From: Actinomadura hibisca NBRC 15177
Lineage (GTDB): Bacteria; Actinomycetota; Actinomycetes; Streptosporangiales; Streptosporangiaceae
Length of the DNA: 64,000 nucleotides
NCBI RefSeq assembly: GCF_001552635.1
Contig: NZ_BCRO01000030.1
Span: 1 to 64,000, forward strand
Direction: 5' to 3'
The notes beneath the pieces were generated by a model. It saw nothing but the letters and a program-made list of their open reading frames with translations, ran no database searches and had not been told where the DNA came from. This document shows positions 26,057 through 34,735 of this stretch, one piece after another. Within the stretch, counting starts at the first letter, position 1, and each line of letters begins with the position of its first letter. A program made the translations under genes and the position numbers.

Positions 26057-27445
26057 ATGACCAGCCGCGCGCGTCACCTCGTCCTCGGCCTCACCACCCT
26101 CGCCCTGGCGGGCGGCCTGACCGCCGTCCCCGCCGCCGCCTCCGGCCCGCTGGTCGTGCAGCGCGGCGGCCCCGCCCGCACCGTGCCGTTCACCGCCGAC
26201 CGCGACGGCGAGGCCGTCATCGCCTTCCGCGCCGCCGCGCCCGGCGTCTCCTGGGCGCGCAAGGGCGCCGAGGCCGCCGTGGTGTCGGTCGCGGTGGACG
26301 GGCGGCACGTGACCGACCTGGTGGTGCCGTCCGCCGACCCGACGCCGCGCAGCCTGGGCCTGGGCGCGGTCAAGCGCGGCCGCCACAAGGTGACGCTGCG
26401 GTTCGCCAAGGGGAGCGCCGCCGCGGCACGGCGCGTCGTGCTCGCCGGGACGCGGGTGCGGATGCCACGGGCGGACCAGCTCGCCCTGCGGCACGCGCCG
26501 ATCGTGGTGGGGCGGACCGGCTGGCCGTTCGGCGACGCCTACCAGAACGCGCGCACCGACACCCCGCTGATCGCCTGGCACGAGGCGCGGCCCGCCGCCA
26601 CGGCCGGGCACCGGGTGCTGGAGTACTCGGTGGTGTGGAGCAACGAGGACGGCGGCACCGACAGCCCCGCGCTGATGGCCCGCTGGGGCCGTACCACCGA
26701 CATCGAGTGGGTGTACCGGGTGGAGGTGGACGCGGCCGGGCGGCGCGTGCCGGGCACCGGCGTCTACCAGGCCCCGCAACACCTGACGCTGAAGTTCACC
26801 GGCCGCTACGAGGGCGACCACCCGGTGCTCCAGACGTGCACGCAGAACAACAACATGTGCGACGTGATCATGCCGGGGTCACCGCTGCGGTTCCTGCCGG
26901 ACGCCTCGCGCACGCTGCCCGCCGGGCGGGCCCGCGAGGCCGTCATGGACCGCGAGCCCTGGACCTACCGGGTCATGGCGCAGGAGATGGTGCGCGAGGG
27001 GAAGATCGAGAAGCGGTCCGACCCCGCGACCCGCGAGGTCGGCGACCAGCGGACCTACCTGTACGCGGAGCTGGTCAAGCGCACCGGCGCGGCCACCGGG
27101 AGCGGGTCGGCCCCGGGCGTGACGCTGGGCGTGCGGCTGCGGCGGGACCCGTCCCGGCTCTACCGCTCCGACCACGGCGAGCCGACGTGGTCGATCGAGC
27201 GCGACGGCGCGGCGGCCACGACCGTCGAGCTGCCCGCCGGGACCACCGCCGCCGACATCGCCTCCGTCGAGGCGGTCCGGCGGCCGGTCGGGCTCGGCGA
27301 CAACGGCGCCCCCGCGACCGTGACCGCCCTCAACCGGGGCTTCTTCCTGAACCGGTCGTACCTGCCGGGGGCGTCGGCGGTCCGGTGGAGCGGCTCGGCC
27401 GTCCTGACGGCCGCGCGCCCGTCGGCGGTGGTGTGGCGGCCGTGA
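26057..27445 (+). CDS. Secreted protein of unknown function
   Basis: The 462-residue protein has a Sec signal peptide (residues 1-28, hydrophobic core HLVLGLTTLALAGGL, cleavage near AAASG). A beta-rich N-terminal domain of about 120 residues follows. A second conserved part holds GDAYQNARTDTPLIAWHEAR, EYSVVWSNEDGGTDSPALMARWG and CTQNNNMCDVIMPGSPLRF, whose two cysteines could pair. The C-terminal part contains WTYRVMAQEMVREGKIE and FFLNRSYLPG. I do not recognise a named domain. A TACATT box (26043-26048) lies 8 bases before the ATG with no ribosome site, so the mRNA may be leaderless. Confidence 0.7.
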   Translation: MTSRARHLVLGLTTLALAGGLTAVPAAASGPLVVQRGGPARTVPFTADRDGEAVIAFRAAAPGVSWARKGAEAAVVSVAVDGRHVTDLVVPSADPTPRSLGLGAVKRGRHKVTLRFAKGSAAAARRVVLAGTRVRMPRADQLALRHAPIVVGRTGWPFGDAYQNARTDTPLIAWHEARPAATAGHRVLEYSVVWSNEDGGTDSPALMARWGRTTDIEWVYRVEVDAAGRRVPGTGVYQAPQHLTLKFTGRYEGDHPVLQTCTQNNNMCDVIMPGSPLRFLPDASRTLPAGRAREAVMDREPWTYRVMAQEMVREGKIEKRSDPATREVGDQRTYLYAELVKRTGAATGSGSAPGVTLGVRLRRDPSRLYRSDHGEPTWSIERDGAAATTVELPAGTTAADIASVEAVRRPVGLGDNGAPATVTALNRGFFLNRSYLPGASAVRWSGSAVLTAARPSAVVWRP

Positions 27446-27535
27446 GGCGATAACCGGGGGAACCCGCGAACTCCGGGCGCGTCGAAGTAGTCGTACACTT
27501 CGCCAATAGCCCCCAGGAACTCGGAGGACTCCCCC

Positions 27536-28042
27536 ATGGCCTACGGGCAGCCCCCGTCGCCCGGCCACGGTCCGCGGCCCGGCGCGCAGCAGTCGCCCTG
27601 GCAGGGCGGTCAGGCGCCGCAGGGCGGCTGGCAGCAGCCCCCGCCGCCGCCCGGTGGCTGGCAGCAGCCGCCGCCCTCCCCGGGGACCACGCCGATGCCC
27701 GGCCACTACGGCCCGGTGAGCGACGAAGACAAGACCTGGGCGCTGATGGCCTACGTGGGCCAGTTCCTGGTCGCGGTGATCGCGCCCGCCGCCGTGTACC
27801 TGGGCCGGGCGCGGTCGCCGTTCGTCCGCCGGCACGCGGCGCAGGGCCTGAACATGGGCATCGCGTCGGTGGTGGTGTGGACGGCGGGACTGCTGCTCCA
27901 GATGCTGTTCGAGCCGCTGATCTGGGTGCCGCTGGCCTTCACCGCCGCGATCATGTGCTACCTGGTGTACGCGGCGCGCGCCGCCAACCGGGGCGAGTTC
28001 CGGCAGGTGCCGCCGTTCCTGGCCTGGCCGCTGGTCAAGTAG
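27536..28042 (+). CDS. DUF4870 membrane protein with Pro/Gln-rich arm
   Basis: The 168-residue protein has an N-terminal Pro/Gln/Gly-rich arm of about 60 residues with a repeated GGWQQPPP motif. The DUF4870 domain follows: DEDKTWALMAYVGQFLVAVIAPAAVYL, then SPFVRRHAAQGLNMG, two more helices and NRGEFRQVPPFLAWP. It is a relative of the protein at 22477-23115, with the same domain ends but a different arm, so the arms evolve fast. The ATG follows GGAGG by 9 bases. The role is unknown. Confidence 0.85.
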   Translation: MAYGQPPSPGHGPRPGAQQSPWQGGQAPQGGWQQPPPPPGGWQQPPPSPGTTPMPGHYGPVSDEDKTWALMAYVGQFLVAVIAPAAVYLGRARSPFVRRHAAQGLNMGIASVVVWTAGLLLQMLFEPLIWVPLAFTAAIMCYLVYAARAANRGEFRQVPPFLAWPLVK

Positions 28043-28058
28043 GGCCGGCCGGGGGCGG

Positions 28059-28814
28059 TCAGCCGTCCTCGGCGGCGGGCCCCGGCATGATCGTCATCGT
28101 GCCGGGCTCGCCGGGCGGCTGGTCCAGCCGCACCACGCGGCCGGGGTAGGCGCGCTCGGCGATGGCGACGTCGCGCTCGTCCCACTCGCCGTAGAAGACG
28201 GGGCAGCCGTCCCACAGCTCGATCTTCTCCGCGCCGGTCGGCCAGCGGTGCCCGAACGCGTCGATGAGGATGGGCTCCTCGCTGTGCGGCAGGTCGGGGC
28301 CCGCCTGGCGGGCCGGGGCCTGGTGGGACACGGTGGCTCTCCTTCGGGGGGCGGCGCGGCCGGGCAGCCGGTCGAAGATCTGGTCGGGGGTCAGCTCGAT
28401 CCCGAACGGCCGGGTGAGCGCGACGCGGTGGCCCCGGCCGACCCGGGCCCGCTCGGCGTAGCGGCCGTCGCCGGCCAGCTCGTGCACGCGGATCTCGGGC
28501 TCGTCGCCCTTGAGGTCCACCACCCAGTAGGACGGCACCCCGAACCGTTCGTACAGGTCCTTCTTCGGGCCGAGGTCGGCGGAGCGGGAGGCGTCGGAGA
28601 CGACCTCGACGGCCAGCAGCGGGGCGCCCCGGATGTACCAGAGGTCGCCGCGCGCCTGGTCCTTGCGGTAGACCATCAGGTCGCAGCGGATCCAGGTGTC
28701 ATGGGCGAGCCGGGCGCCGAAGCCGGTGAGCGACTCCTGGCCGGGTTCCTCGGCCAGCCCGACGGGGACCACGAGATCCGAGACGAGAACCTGATGCAGC
28801 AGCGTGTGGTTCAC
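28059..28814 (-). CDS. Uma2-family PD-(D/E)XK nuclease-like protein, N-terminally short and fused to a small companion domain
   Basis: Of the 251 residues, about 1-150 match the Uma2 (DUF820) nuclease fold: CDLMVYRKDQ, then LLAVEVVSDASRS and KKDLYERFGVPSYWVVD, with the acidic and Glu-x-Val parts of a PD-(D/E)XK site. The usual N-terminal ELIDG-type strand is missing. After an Arg/Pro linker, residues about 162-251 form a separate block (ILIDAFGHRWPTGAEKIELWDG, FYGEWDERDVAIAERAYPGR) that looks like a small protein I recall accompanying Uma2 genes as a stand-alone gene. An in-frame GTG at 28331 with an AAGGAG site could start this part independently. Start is GTG. Endonuclease function in this family is inferred from fold. 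Confidence 0.7.
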   Translation of the reverse strand: MNHTLLHQVLVSDLVVPVGLAEEPGQESLTGFGARLAHDTWIRCDLMVYRKDQARGDLWYIRGAPLLAVEVVSDASRSADLGPKKDLYERFGVPSYWVVDLKGDEPEIRVHELAGDGRYAERARVGRGHRVALTRPFGIELTPDQIFDRLPGRAAPRRRATVSHQAPARQAGPDLPHSEEPILIDAFGHRWPTGAEKIELWDGCPVFYGEWDERDVAIAERAYPGRVVRLDQPPGEPGTMTIMPGPAAEDG

Positions 28815-28878
28815 AACGCCCAGTGTCCTCTCGCGGACACCCCGTTACCACCGCTTTGCGATATCCCCCGTAACATGC

Positions 28879-28913
28879 GCCGTCCCCGGAACGCTCGGCG
28901 GTCCGGGGACGGC
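28879..28913 (-). terminator. Perfect hairpin after the lepA end fragment
   Basis: Eleven-base perfect arms (28879-28889 and 28903-28913) flank a 13-base loop, 10 bases beyond the stop of the second lepA tail on the minus strand. It probably is the original lepA terminator. Confidence 0.7.
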
Positions 28914-28923
28914 GGGGGTCGTC

Positions 28924-29029
28924 CTACTTCTTGGGCTTCTCGGCGCTCTCACCCGTCGACAGGGCGGCGACGAAGGCCTCCTGAGGAACGTCGACGCGGC
29001 CGCTGGTAGCACAGCATGCGCTTCTTGCC
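28924..29029 (-). pseudogene. Second, decayed copy of the lepA 3' end
   Basis: Bases 28924-29002 repeat the last 79 bases of lepA (29043-29121) with only four differences. All four are synonymous, so both copies encode the same 25-residue tail ending AEKPKK-stop. Similarity continues weakly upstream (GKKRM codons) to about 29029, but across a 4-base length change that breaks the frame. It has no start or domain of its own. The terminator hairpin lies beside this copy and not beside the live lepA end, so this is probably the ancestral end or a recombination scar. Confidence 0.85.
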
Positions 29030-29042
29030 AGCGGCGCAGCCG

Positions 29043-30884
<1,842 letters not shown>

Positions 30885-31080
30885 CGAAATCCGTTCGCAA
30901 ACTCAGCTGGTGGACAGGGAAGTGGCAGATCTTGCCGTATCCCATAGTCCCATGCCCTGCGCCGTGCTCTGTGCACCGCTTCCGGTTTTGGGCCCGCCCC
31001 GGGGATTGGTAAGCTGAGCCACTGCGTGTGGCGTAGCGTCGTGCCCCGGGGCACCGTCGCCCCGTTTAACGTTCGTTGGA

Positions 31081-31106
31081 GCCTGCCCCGCTTCCGGGTG
31101 GCAGGC
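31081..31106 (+). promoter_or_regulatory. Leader hairpin upstream of rpsT
   Basis: GCCTGCC (31081-31087) pairs with GGCAGGC (31100-31106), with a further CCG/CGG pairing inside. It lies about 30 bases before the start codon and just before the ribosome site region. Ribosomal protein S20 is known to autoregulate in enterobacteria; use of this hairpin for that is inference. Confidence 0.4.
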
Positions 31107-31137
31107 GAGGATCGCAACCAAGCTGAGGCACTACGAC

Positions 31138-31407
31138 GTGGCTAACATCAAGTCCCAGATCAAGCGGAACAAGCAGAACGAGAAGGCCCGCCTTCGCAAC
31201 AAGGCCGTCAAGTCCGAGCTGAAGACGGCCATCCGCAAGTTCCGCGAGGCCGCTGAGGCGGGCAACGTCGAGGACGCGGTGGCCGCTCAGCGCAACGCCG
31301 CCCGCAAGCTCGACAAGGCCGTGAGCAAGGGCGTCATCCACAAGAACCAGGCCGCCAACCGCAAGTCGGCGATCGCCCGCCAGGCCGCCGAGCTGCAGGC
31401 CAAGTGA
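31138..31407 (+). CDS. rpsT: 30S ribosomal protein S20
   Basis: The 89-residue basic helical protein matches bacterial S20 along its whole length ([20 protein letters not shown] at the start; [15 protein letters not shown] near the end). It binds 16S rRNA and supports 30S assembly. A GTG start is preceded by GCTGAGG. It is transcribed alone, divergently from lepA, and followed by a strong hairpin terminator. Confidence 0.97.
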   Translation: MANIKSQIKRNKQNEKARLRNKAVKSELKTAIRKFREAAEAGNVEDAVAAQRNAARKLDKAVSKGVIHKNQAANRKSAIARQAAELQAK

Positions 31408-31440
31408 CGCCGCTCGGTCCCGCCGAGTAACGCTGCGCTC

Positions 31441-31479
31441 CGACGAGGCCGCGGTCCCCTGGGGACCGCGGCCTCGTCG
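31441..31479. terminator. 19-bp perfect inverted repeat terminator after rpsT
   Basis: Arms 31441-31459 and 31461-31479 are perfectly complementary over 19 bases around one central base. There is no U-run. It begins 33 bases after the rpsT stop and ends only 19 bases before the kptA start, so kptA must rely on read-through or a promoter overlapping this hairpin. Confidence 0.85.
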
Positions 31480-31498
31480 CCGTACCGGAAGGGCCGCC

Positions 31499-32038
31499 AT
31501 GGACGACCGCCGGCAGGTGAAGATCTCCAAGTACCTGGCCAAGCACCTGCGGCACCGGCCCGAGCGCATCGGGCTGACCCTCTCGCCCGACGGCTGGGCG
31601 GAGGTGGACGAGCTGCTGGCGGCGTGCGCGCGGCACGGCTTCCCGGTGACGCGGGCGGAGCTGGAGCACGTGGTGGCCGCCAACGACAAGCAGCGCTACG
31701 CCTTCGACGCCGAGGGCCGCCGCATCAGGGCGAACCAGGGTCATTCGATCGAAGTGGACCTGGACCTGCCGGTCGCGGTCCCGCCCGACCTGCTCTACCA
31801 CGGCACCGTGGCGGCGGCCCTGGAGGCGATCCGCCGCGAGGGCCTGCGCCCGATGGCCAGGCACGCGGTGCACCTGTCCCCCGATGCGGAGACCGCGCGG
31901 CGCGTGGGGGCCCGCCGGGGCGAGCCGGTCGTCCTGACGGTCGAGGCCGCGCGGATGGCCGAGGCCGGTCACCCGTTCCGGGTCAGCGCGAACGGGGTGT
32001 GGCTGGTGGCGTCGGTGCCGCCGCGATATCTGCGCTGA
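31499..32038 (+). CDS. kptA: RNA 2'-phosphotransferase, Tpt1/KptA family
   Basis: The 179-residue protein has the KptA/Tpt1 marks: SKYLAKHLRHRPE (catalytic Arg-His), GHSIEVD, LYHGT, and HAVHLSPDAETARRVGARRGEPVVL. The enzyme uses NAD+ to move an internal RNA 2'-phosphate, forming ADP-ribose 1'',2''-cyclic phosphate. Bacteria lack the tRNA-splicing pathway that makes this substrate in fungi, so the natural bacterial target is unsettled; RNA repair or RNA end ADP-ribosylation are proposals. The ATG follows GGAAGGG. Its last 56 bases overlap the 3' end of the convergent gene. Confidence 0.93.
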   Translation: MDDRRQVKISKYLAKHLRHRPERIGLTLSPDGWAEVDELLAACARHGFPVTRAELEHVVAANDKQRYAFDAEGRRIRANQGHSIEVDLDLPVAVPPDLLYHGTVAAALEAIRREGLRPMARHAVHLSPDAETARRVGARRGEPVVLTVEAARMAEAGHPFRVSANGVWLVASVPPRYLR

Positions 32039-32525
32039 TCATCTCGACCGTCTCCGCCCAGCCCAGCGGATTGCGCGTCCCGCCGGCCACGCCGTCCGGC
32101 TGCGGCCCGAACAGGTAGCGGTAGGGCACGATCCCCTCCAGGACCCGGTACACCTCGTCCCGGTCGTCGATCATGTGGGTGATGCCGAGTTCGGCGCAGT
32201 GCCCGGCCTTGCCGCTGCGCTTGCGGCAGAAGCGGACGTTGCCGCGCCGCAGCCCGGTGCGCTCGTAGAAGTCGTGCCGGTCCAGCCAGGCCAGCGTGCG
32301 CCGCTGCACCCGCTCGCCGCACTTGGAGATGATCCAGGCGCGCCCGCCGAACCGGGCGACGAGGTCCGGCAGCACCTCGAACGCGCCGTCGGTGGCGGGC
32401 GAGGCCATGGCGTCCTCGAAGCTCCCGCTGAGGAAGGCGGTGTCGGCGCCGCCGGGCGCGAGCGGACCGCCGTGGATGACGCGGCCGAAGTCGATGCCGA
32501 GCCGGAGTTCGTTTCCCGTGTTCAT
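31983..32525 (-). CDS. HAD-like hydrolase family protein, function unknown
   Basis: The 180-residue protein has an N-terminal LGIDFGRVIHGG (Asp at the HAD nucleophile position, but the +2 residue is Gly instead of Asp). A motif II-like WIISKCGE, KRSGKAGHCAELGITHMIDDRDEV with a motif III Lys, and paired acids of motif IV follow. It is small, with a minimal cap. Loss of the second Asp suggests altered chemistry or only binding. It is divergent from the LysR regulator by 69 bases, so it is that regulator's likely target. Its end overlaps kptA by 56 bases. Confidence 0.7.
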   Translation of the reverse strand: MNTGNELRLGIDFGRVIHGGPLAPGGADTAFLSGSFEDAMASPATDGAFEVLPDLVARFGGRAWIISKCGERVQRRTLAWLDRHDFYERTGLRRGNVRFCRKRSGKAGHCAELGITHMIDDRDEVYRVLEGIVPYRYLFGPQPDGVAGGTRNPLGWAETVEMISADIAAAPTPPATPRSR

Positions 32526-32578
32526 GCTCCAAGGCTGGTTTCCGCAGCCCCAAAACAGAACTATGGATACTCCGTCCA

Positions 32579-32596
32579 GCTATAGCCTCCGACTAT
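32579..32596. promoter_or_regulatory. Candidate LysR operator between the HAD-like and lysR genes
   Basis: A perfect 8-base palindrome GCTATAGC (32579-32586) overlaps an ATAG-N7-CTAT inverted repeat (32582-32596), which also fits the T-N11-A pattern of LysR sites. It reaches the lysR start codon, as expected for autoregulation with control of the divergent gene. The region is clearly richer in AT than its surroundings. Confidence 0.5.
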
Positions 32597-33458
32597 GCAT
32601 CTAGGAAGGATGTCCGCAGACGCCCTTGCCTCGTTCGCGGTGTTCGCCGAGCATCTGAACTTCACGCGGGCGGCGGAAGAGCTGCATATCTCACAGCCGT
32701 CCCTGCACGTCAAAGTGCAGAAACTGGCCGACTCGCTGGGCCGCCCTCTCTACCGTCGCGAAGGCCGCCGCCTTCACCTCACCCCTGAGGGCGAGGCGGT
32801 GGCCCGCTTCGCGCGCGACCTGGAAACCCGCACGACCTCCTTCCTGGCCGAGCTACAAGGCACCTCCCCCGAACGCATCCCAACGTTGGCCGCAGGCGAA
32901 GGTGCCTTCCTCTACCTGCTCGGCGAGACGGTGCGCACGGCTTCGCCCCGCCCGCGCCTGATCAACGCCGACCGCGCCCGCACCCTGACCGCCGTCCGCA
33001 CCGGCCGGGCGGACCTGGGCGTGGCCGTACTGGACGTGCTGCCCACCGACCTGGAAGCAACGCCGCTGGCGACCTACCCGCAGACGTTGGTCGTCCCCGA
33101 AGACCACCCGCTGGCGTCTCGCCCCACCCTGCCCCTGCAAGACCTGGCGGGAGCCGCGCTGGTGGTTCCGCCACCCCACGGCCCGCACCGGATCATGCTG
33201 GAACGAGCCCTGCGCGCAGCCGAGGTCCCTTGGACGATCGCGGTGGAGGCGACCGGATGGCCGCTGATCCTGCATTTCGCATCCCTGGGCGTGGGCCTGG
33301 CCGTAGTCAATGGCTGCGTCCGTCCCCCCAAGGGCATGGTCCAACGCGAGATCACGGATCTGCCCCCGGTCCCGTACTACGCCGTGCATCTCCCCGCGCG
33401 CCACGACGACCCCCTGGTCGAAGGTCTCCTGACCTCGATCCGCGCCAATCTGCCCTGA
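32595..33458 (+). CDS. LysR-family transcriptional regulator
   Basis: The 287-residue protein has a classic LysR winged helix-turn-helix (ASFAVFAEHLNFTRAAEELHI, SQPSLHVKVQKLADSLG, LYRREGRRLHLTPEG) and a periplasmic-binding-protein-like sensor domain. It probably controls the divergent HAD-like gene. ATG 32595 is used; a second ATG at 32610 has AGGAAGG touching it and is less likely. Codon use is slightly less GC-rich than in the neighbours, which may point to later acquisition. Confidence 0.92.
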   Translation: MHLGRMSADALASFAVFAEHLNFTRAAEELHISQPSLHVKVQKLADSLGRPLYRREGRRLHLTPEGEAVARFARDLETRTTSFLAELQGTSPERIPTLAAGEGAFLYLLGETVRTASPRPRLINADRARTLTAVRTGRADLGVAVLDVLPTDLEATPLATYPQTLVVPEDHPLASRPTLPLQDLAGAALVVPPPHGPHRIMLERALRAAEVPWTIAVEATGWPLILHFASLGVGLAVVNGCVRPPKGMVQREITDLPPVPYYAVHLPARHDDPLVEGLLTSIRANLP

Positions 33459-33469
33459 CGCCGCGCCCC

Positions 33470-34429
33470 TCAGCGCATCGAGCGGGCGGCGACGATGTCG
33501 CCCACGGCCTTCTCCAGGGCGTAGGCGGCGTCGGCGGCCCCGCCCTTGACCTGCGCGTCGGCCTTGGCGACCGCGGTGAGCGCCCGCGCGACCCCGTCGC
33601 CGGACCAGCCCCGCAACTGCTTCTGCACACGCTGGATCTTCCAGGGCGGCATCCCGAGATCCCGGGCCAACGCGGCGGGCTGCGCGCCGCGCGGAGCCCC
33701 GCCGACCTTGGCCAGCCCCCGCACGCCCTGCGCGAGCGCGCTGACGATCAGGACGGGCGCGACGCCGGTGGCCAGCGCCCAGCGGAGCTGCTCCAGCGCC
33801 TCGGCGAGTTGTCCCTCGACCGCCTTGTCGGCGACGGTGAACCCGCTGACCTCCGCGCGCCCCCGGTAGTAGCGGGCGATGGCGGCGTCGTCGACCTTGC
33901 CGCCGGTGTCGGAGATGAGCTGGCTCGCCGCGCCCGCCAGCTCCCGCAGGTCGTTGCCGACCGCCTCCACCAGCGTGCGCGCGCCGTCCACGGAGATCTT
34001 CCCGCCGTGCCGCCGGAACTCGGCCCGCACGAAGTCGATGCGCTCCCCCGCCTTGCTGATCTTCGGGCAGGAGACCTTGCGGGCCCCCGCCTTGCCCAGC
34101 CCGTCCACCAGCGCCTTGCCCTTGGCCCCGCCGTGGTGCACCGCGACCAGCGCGACCTCGGGCGCCGGAGTCCTGACGTACTTGAGCACCTCGGCGCTCA
34201 GGTCCTTGCCGAGATCCTGGGCCGACCGCAACACCAGGACCTTGGCCCCGCCGAACAACGACGGCGAGGTCAGCTCCGCCAGCCGTCCGGGCTCCAGCCC
34301 GCCCGGCAGCAGATCGATCACCTCGGTCTCGGGATCGGCGGACCGGGCACTGGCGACCACCTCGCCGATGGCCCGCTCCACGAGCAGCTCTTCGTCTCCG
34401 ACGATCAGGGTGATGGCGTCCGCTGGCAC
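33470..34429 (-). CDS. holA: DNA polymerase III subunit delta
   Basis: The 319-residue protein has the HolA pattern: ITLIVGDEELLVERAI at the start (a P-loop-like fold lacking a true Walker A), FGGAKVLVLRSAQDLGKD, FVRAEFRRHGGKIS, a mid-domain LVEAVGNDLRELAGAASQL, and the C-terminal helical collar (PPWKIQRVQKQLRGWSGDGVARAL). Delta opens the sliding clamp inside the clamp loader. It follows comEC on the same strand, as is usual, but 306 bases of tandem repeats separate them. GTG start. Confidence 0.93.
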   Translation of the reverse strand: MPADAITLIVGDEELLVERAIGEVVASARSADPETEVIDLLPGGLEPGRLAELTSPSLFGGAKVLVLRSAQDLGKDLSAEVLKYVRTPAPEVALVAVHHGGAKGKALVDGLGKAGARKVSCPKISKAGERIDFVRAEFRRHGGKISVDGARTLVEAVGNDLRELAGAASQLISDTGGKVDDAAIARYYRGRAEVSGFTVADKAVEGQLAEALEQLRWALATGVAPVLIVSALAQGVRGLAKVGGAPRGAQPAALARDLGMPPWKIQRVQKQLRGWSGDGVARALTAVAKADAQVKGGAADAAYALEKAVGDIVAARSMR

Positions 34430-34569
34430 CCCAGCAGCATGCCACGCCCCACCCCATGATCGCGCCGCCCCACTCCCACCATCGTGTCCCTGCCGTCGCC
34501 TCCTCCAGCAATTTCACATCAGGACCTCAAAGCATGGGGACATGGCGGGGCCAGGGGCACGAGGGCAAG

Positions 34570-34633
34570 GCACCGCAGGACATGGGCACCGCAGGACATG
34601 GGCACCGCAGGACATGGGCACCGCAGGACATGG
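34570..34633. repeat. Four perfect copies of a 16-bp tandem repeat
   Basis: Four identical units of GCACCGCAGGACATGG lie head to tail. Sixteen is not a multiple of three and no gene crosses the array, so it is a non-coding minisatellite likely to vary in copy number between strains. Confidence 0.95.
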
Positions 34634-34650
34634 GGGTATCTCAGAGCATC

Positions 34651-34732
34651 GGGTTCGGGTTCGGGTTCGGGTTCGGGTTCGGGTTCGGGTTCGGGTTCGG
34701 GTTTGGGCTCGGGTTCGGGTTTGGGTCAGGGG
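34651..34732 (+). repeat. GGGTTC hexamer array, strong G-quadruplex potential
   Basis: Eight perfect GGGTTC units are followed by variants (GGGTTT, GGGCTC, GGGTTC, GGGTTT, GGGTCA, GGGG). This gives fourteen G-tracts of three or more, mostly separated by three bases, on the plus strand. The array ends 3 bases before the comEC stop codon. For comEC transcription the plus strand is the template, so folding would act as a roadblock just past the gene. Confidence 0.95.
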
Positions 34733-34735
34733 CGC

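Larger units (their letters stand above)
34430..34735. other. Intergenic region comEC-holA filled by two tandem-repeat arrays
   Basis: This 306-base stretch has no gene. It holds a four-copy 16-base repeat (34570-34633) and a hexamer GGGTTC array (34651-34732) that reaches the comEC stop codon. The remaining 140 bases next to holA show no clear promoter or terminator. Confidence 0.8.

Noticed and set aside
31041..31054. Perfect palindrome GTGCCCCGGGGCAC in the lepA-rpsT gap
   Set aside because: It has no loop for an RNA hairpin and GC-rich palindromes of this length arise easily at this base composition; no regulator can be tied to it.
34570..34633. Possible CRISPR or integron-like array
   Set aside because: Sixteen-base units touch each other without spacers; it is a simple minisatellite, and no cas or integrase genes are present.
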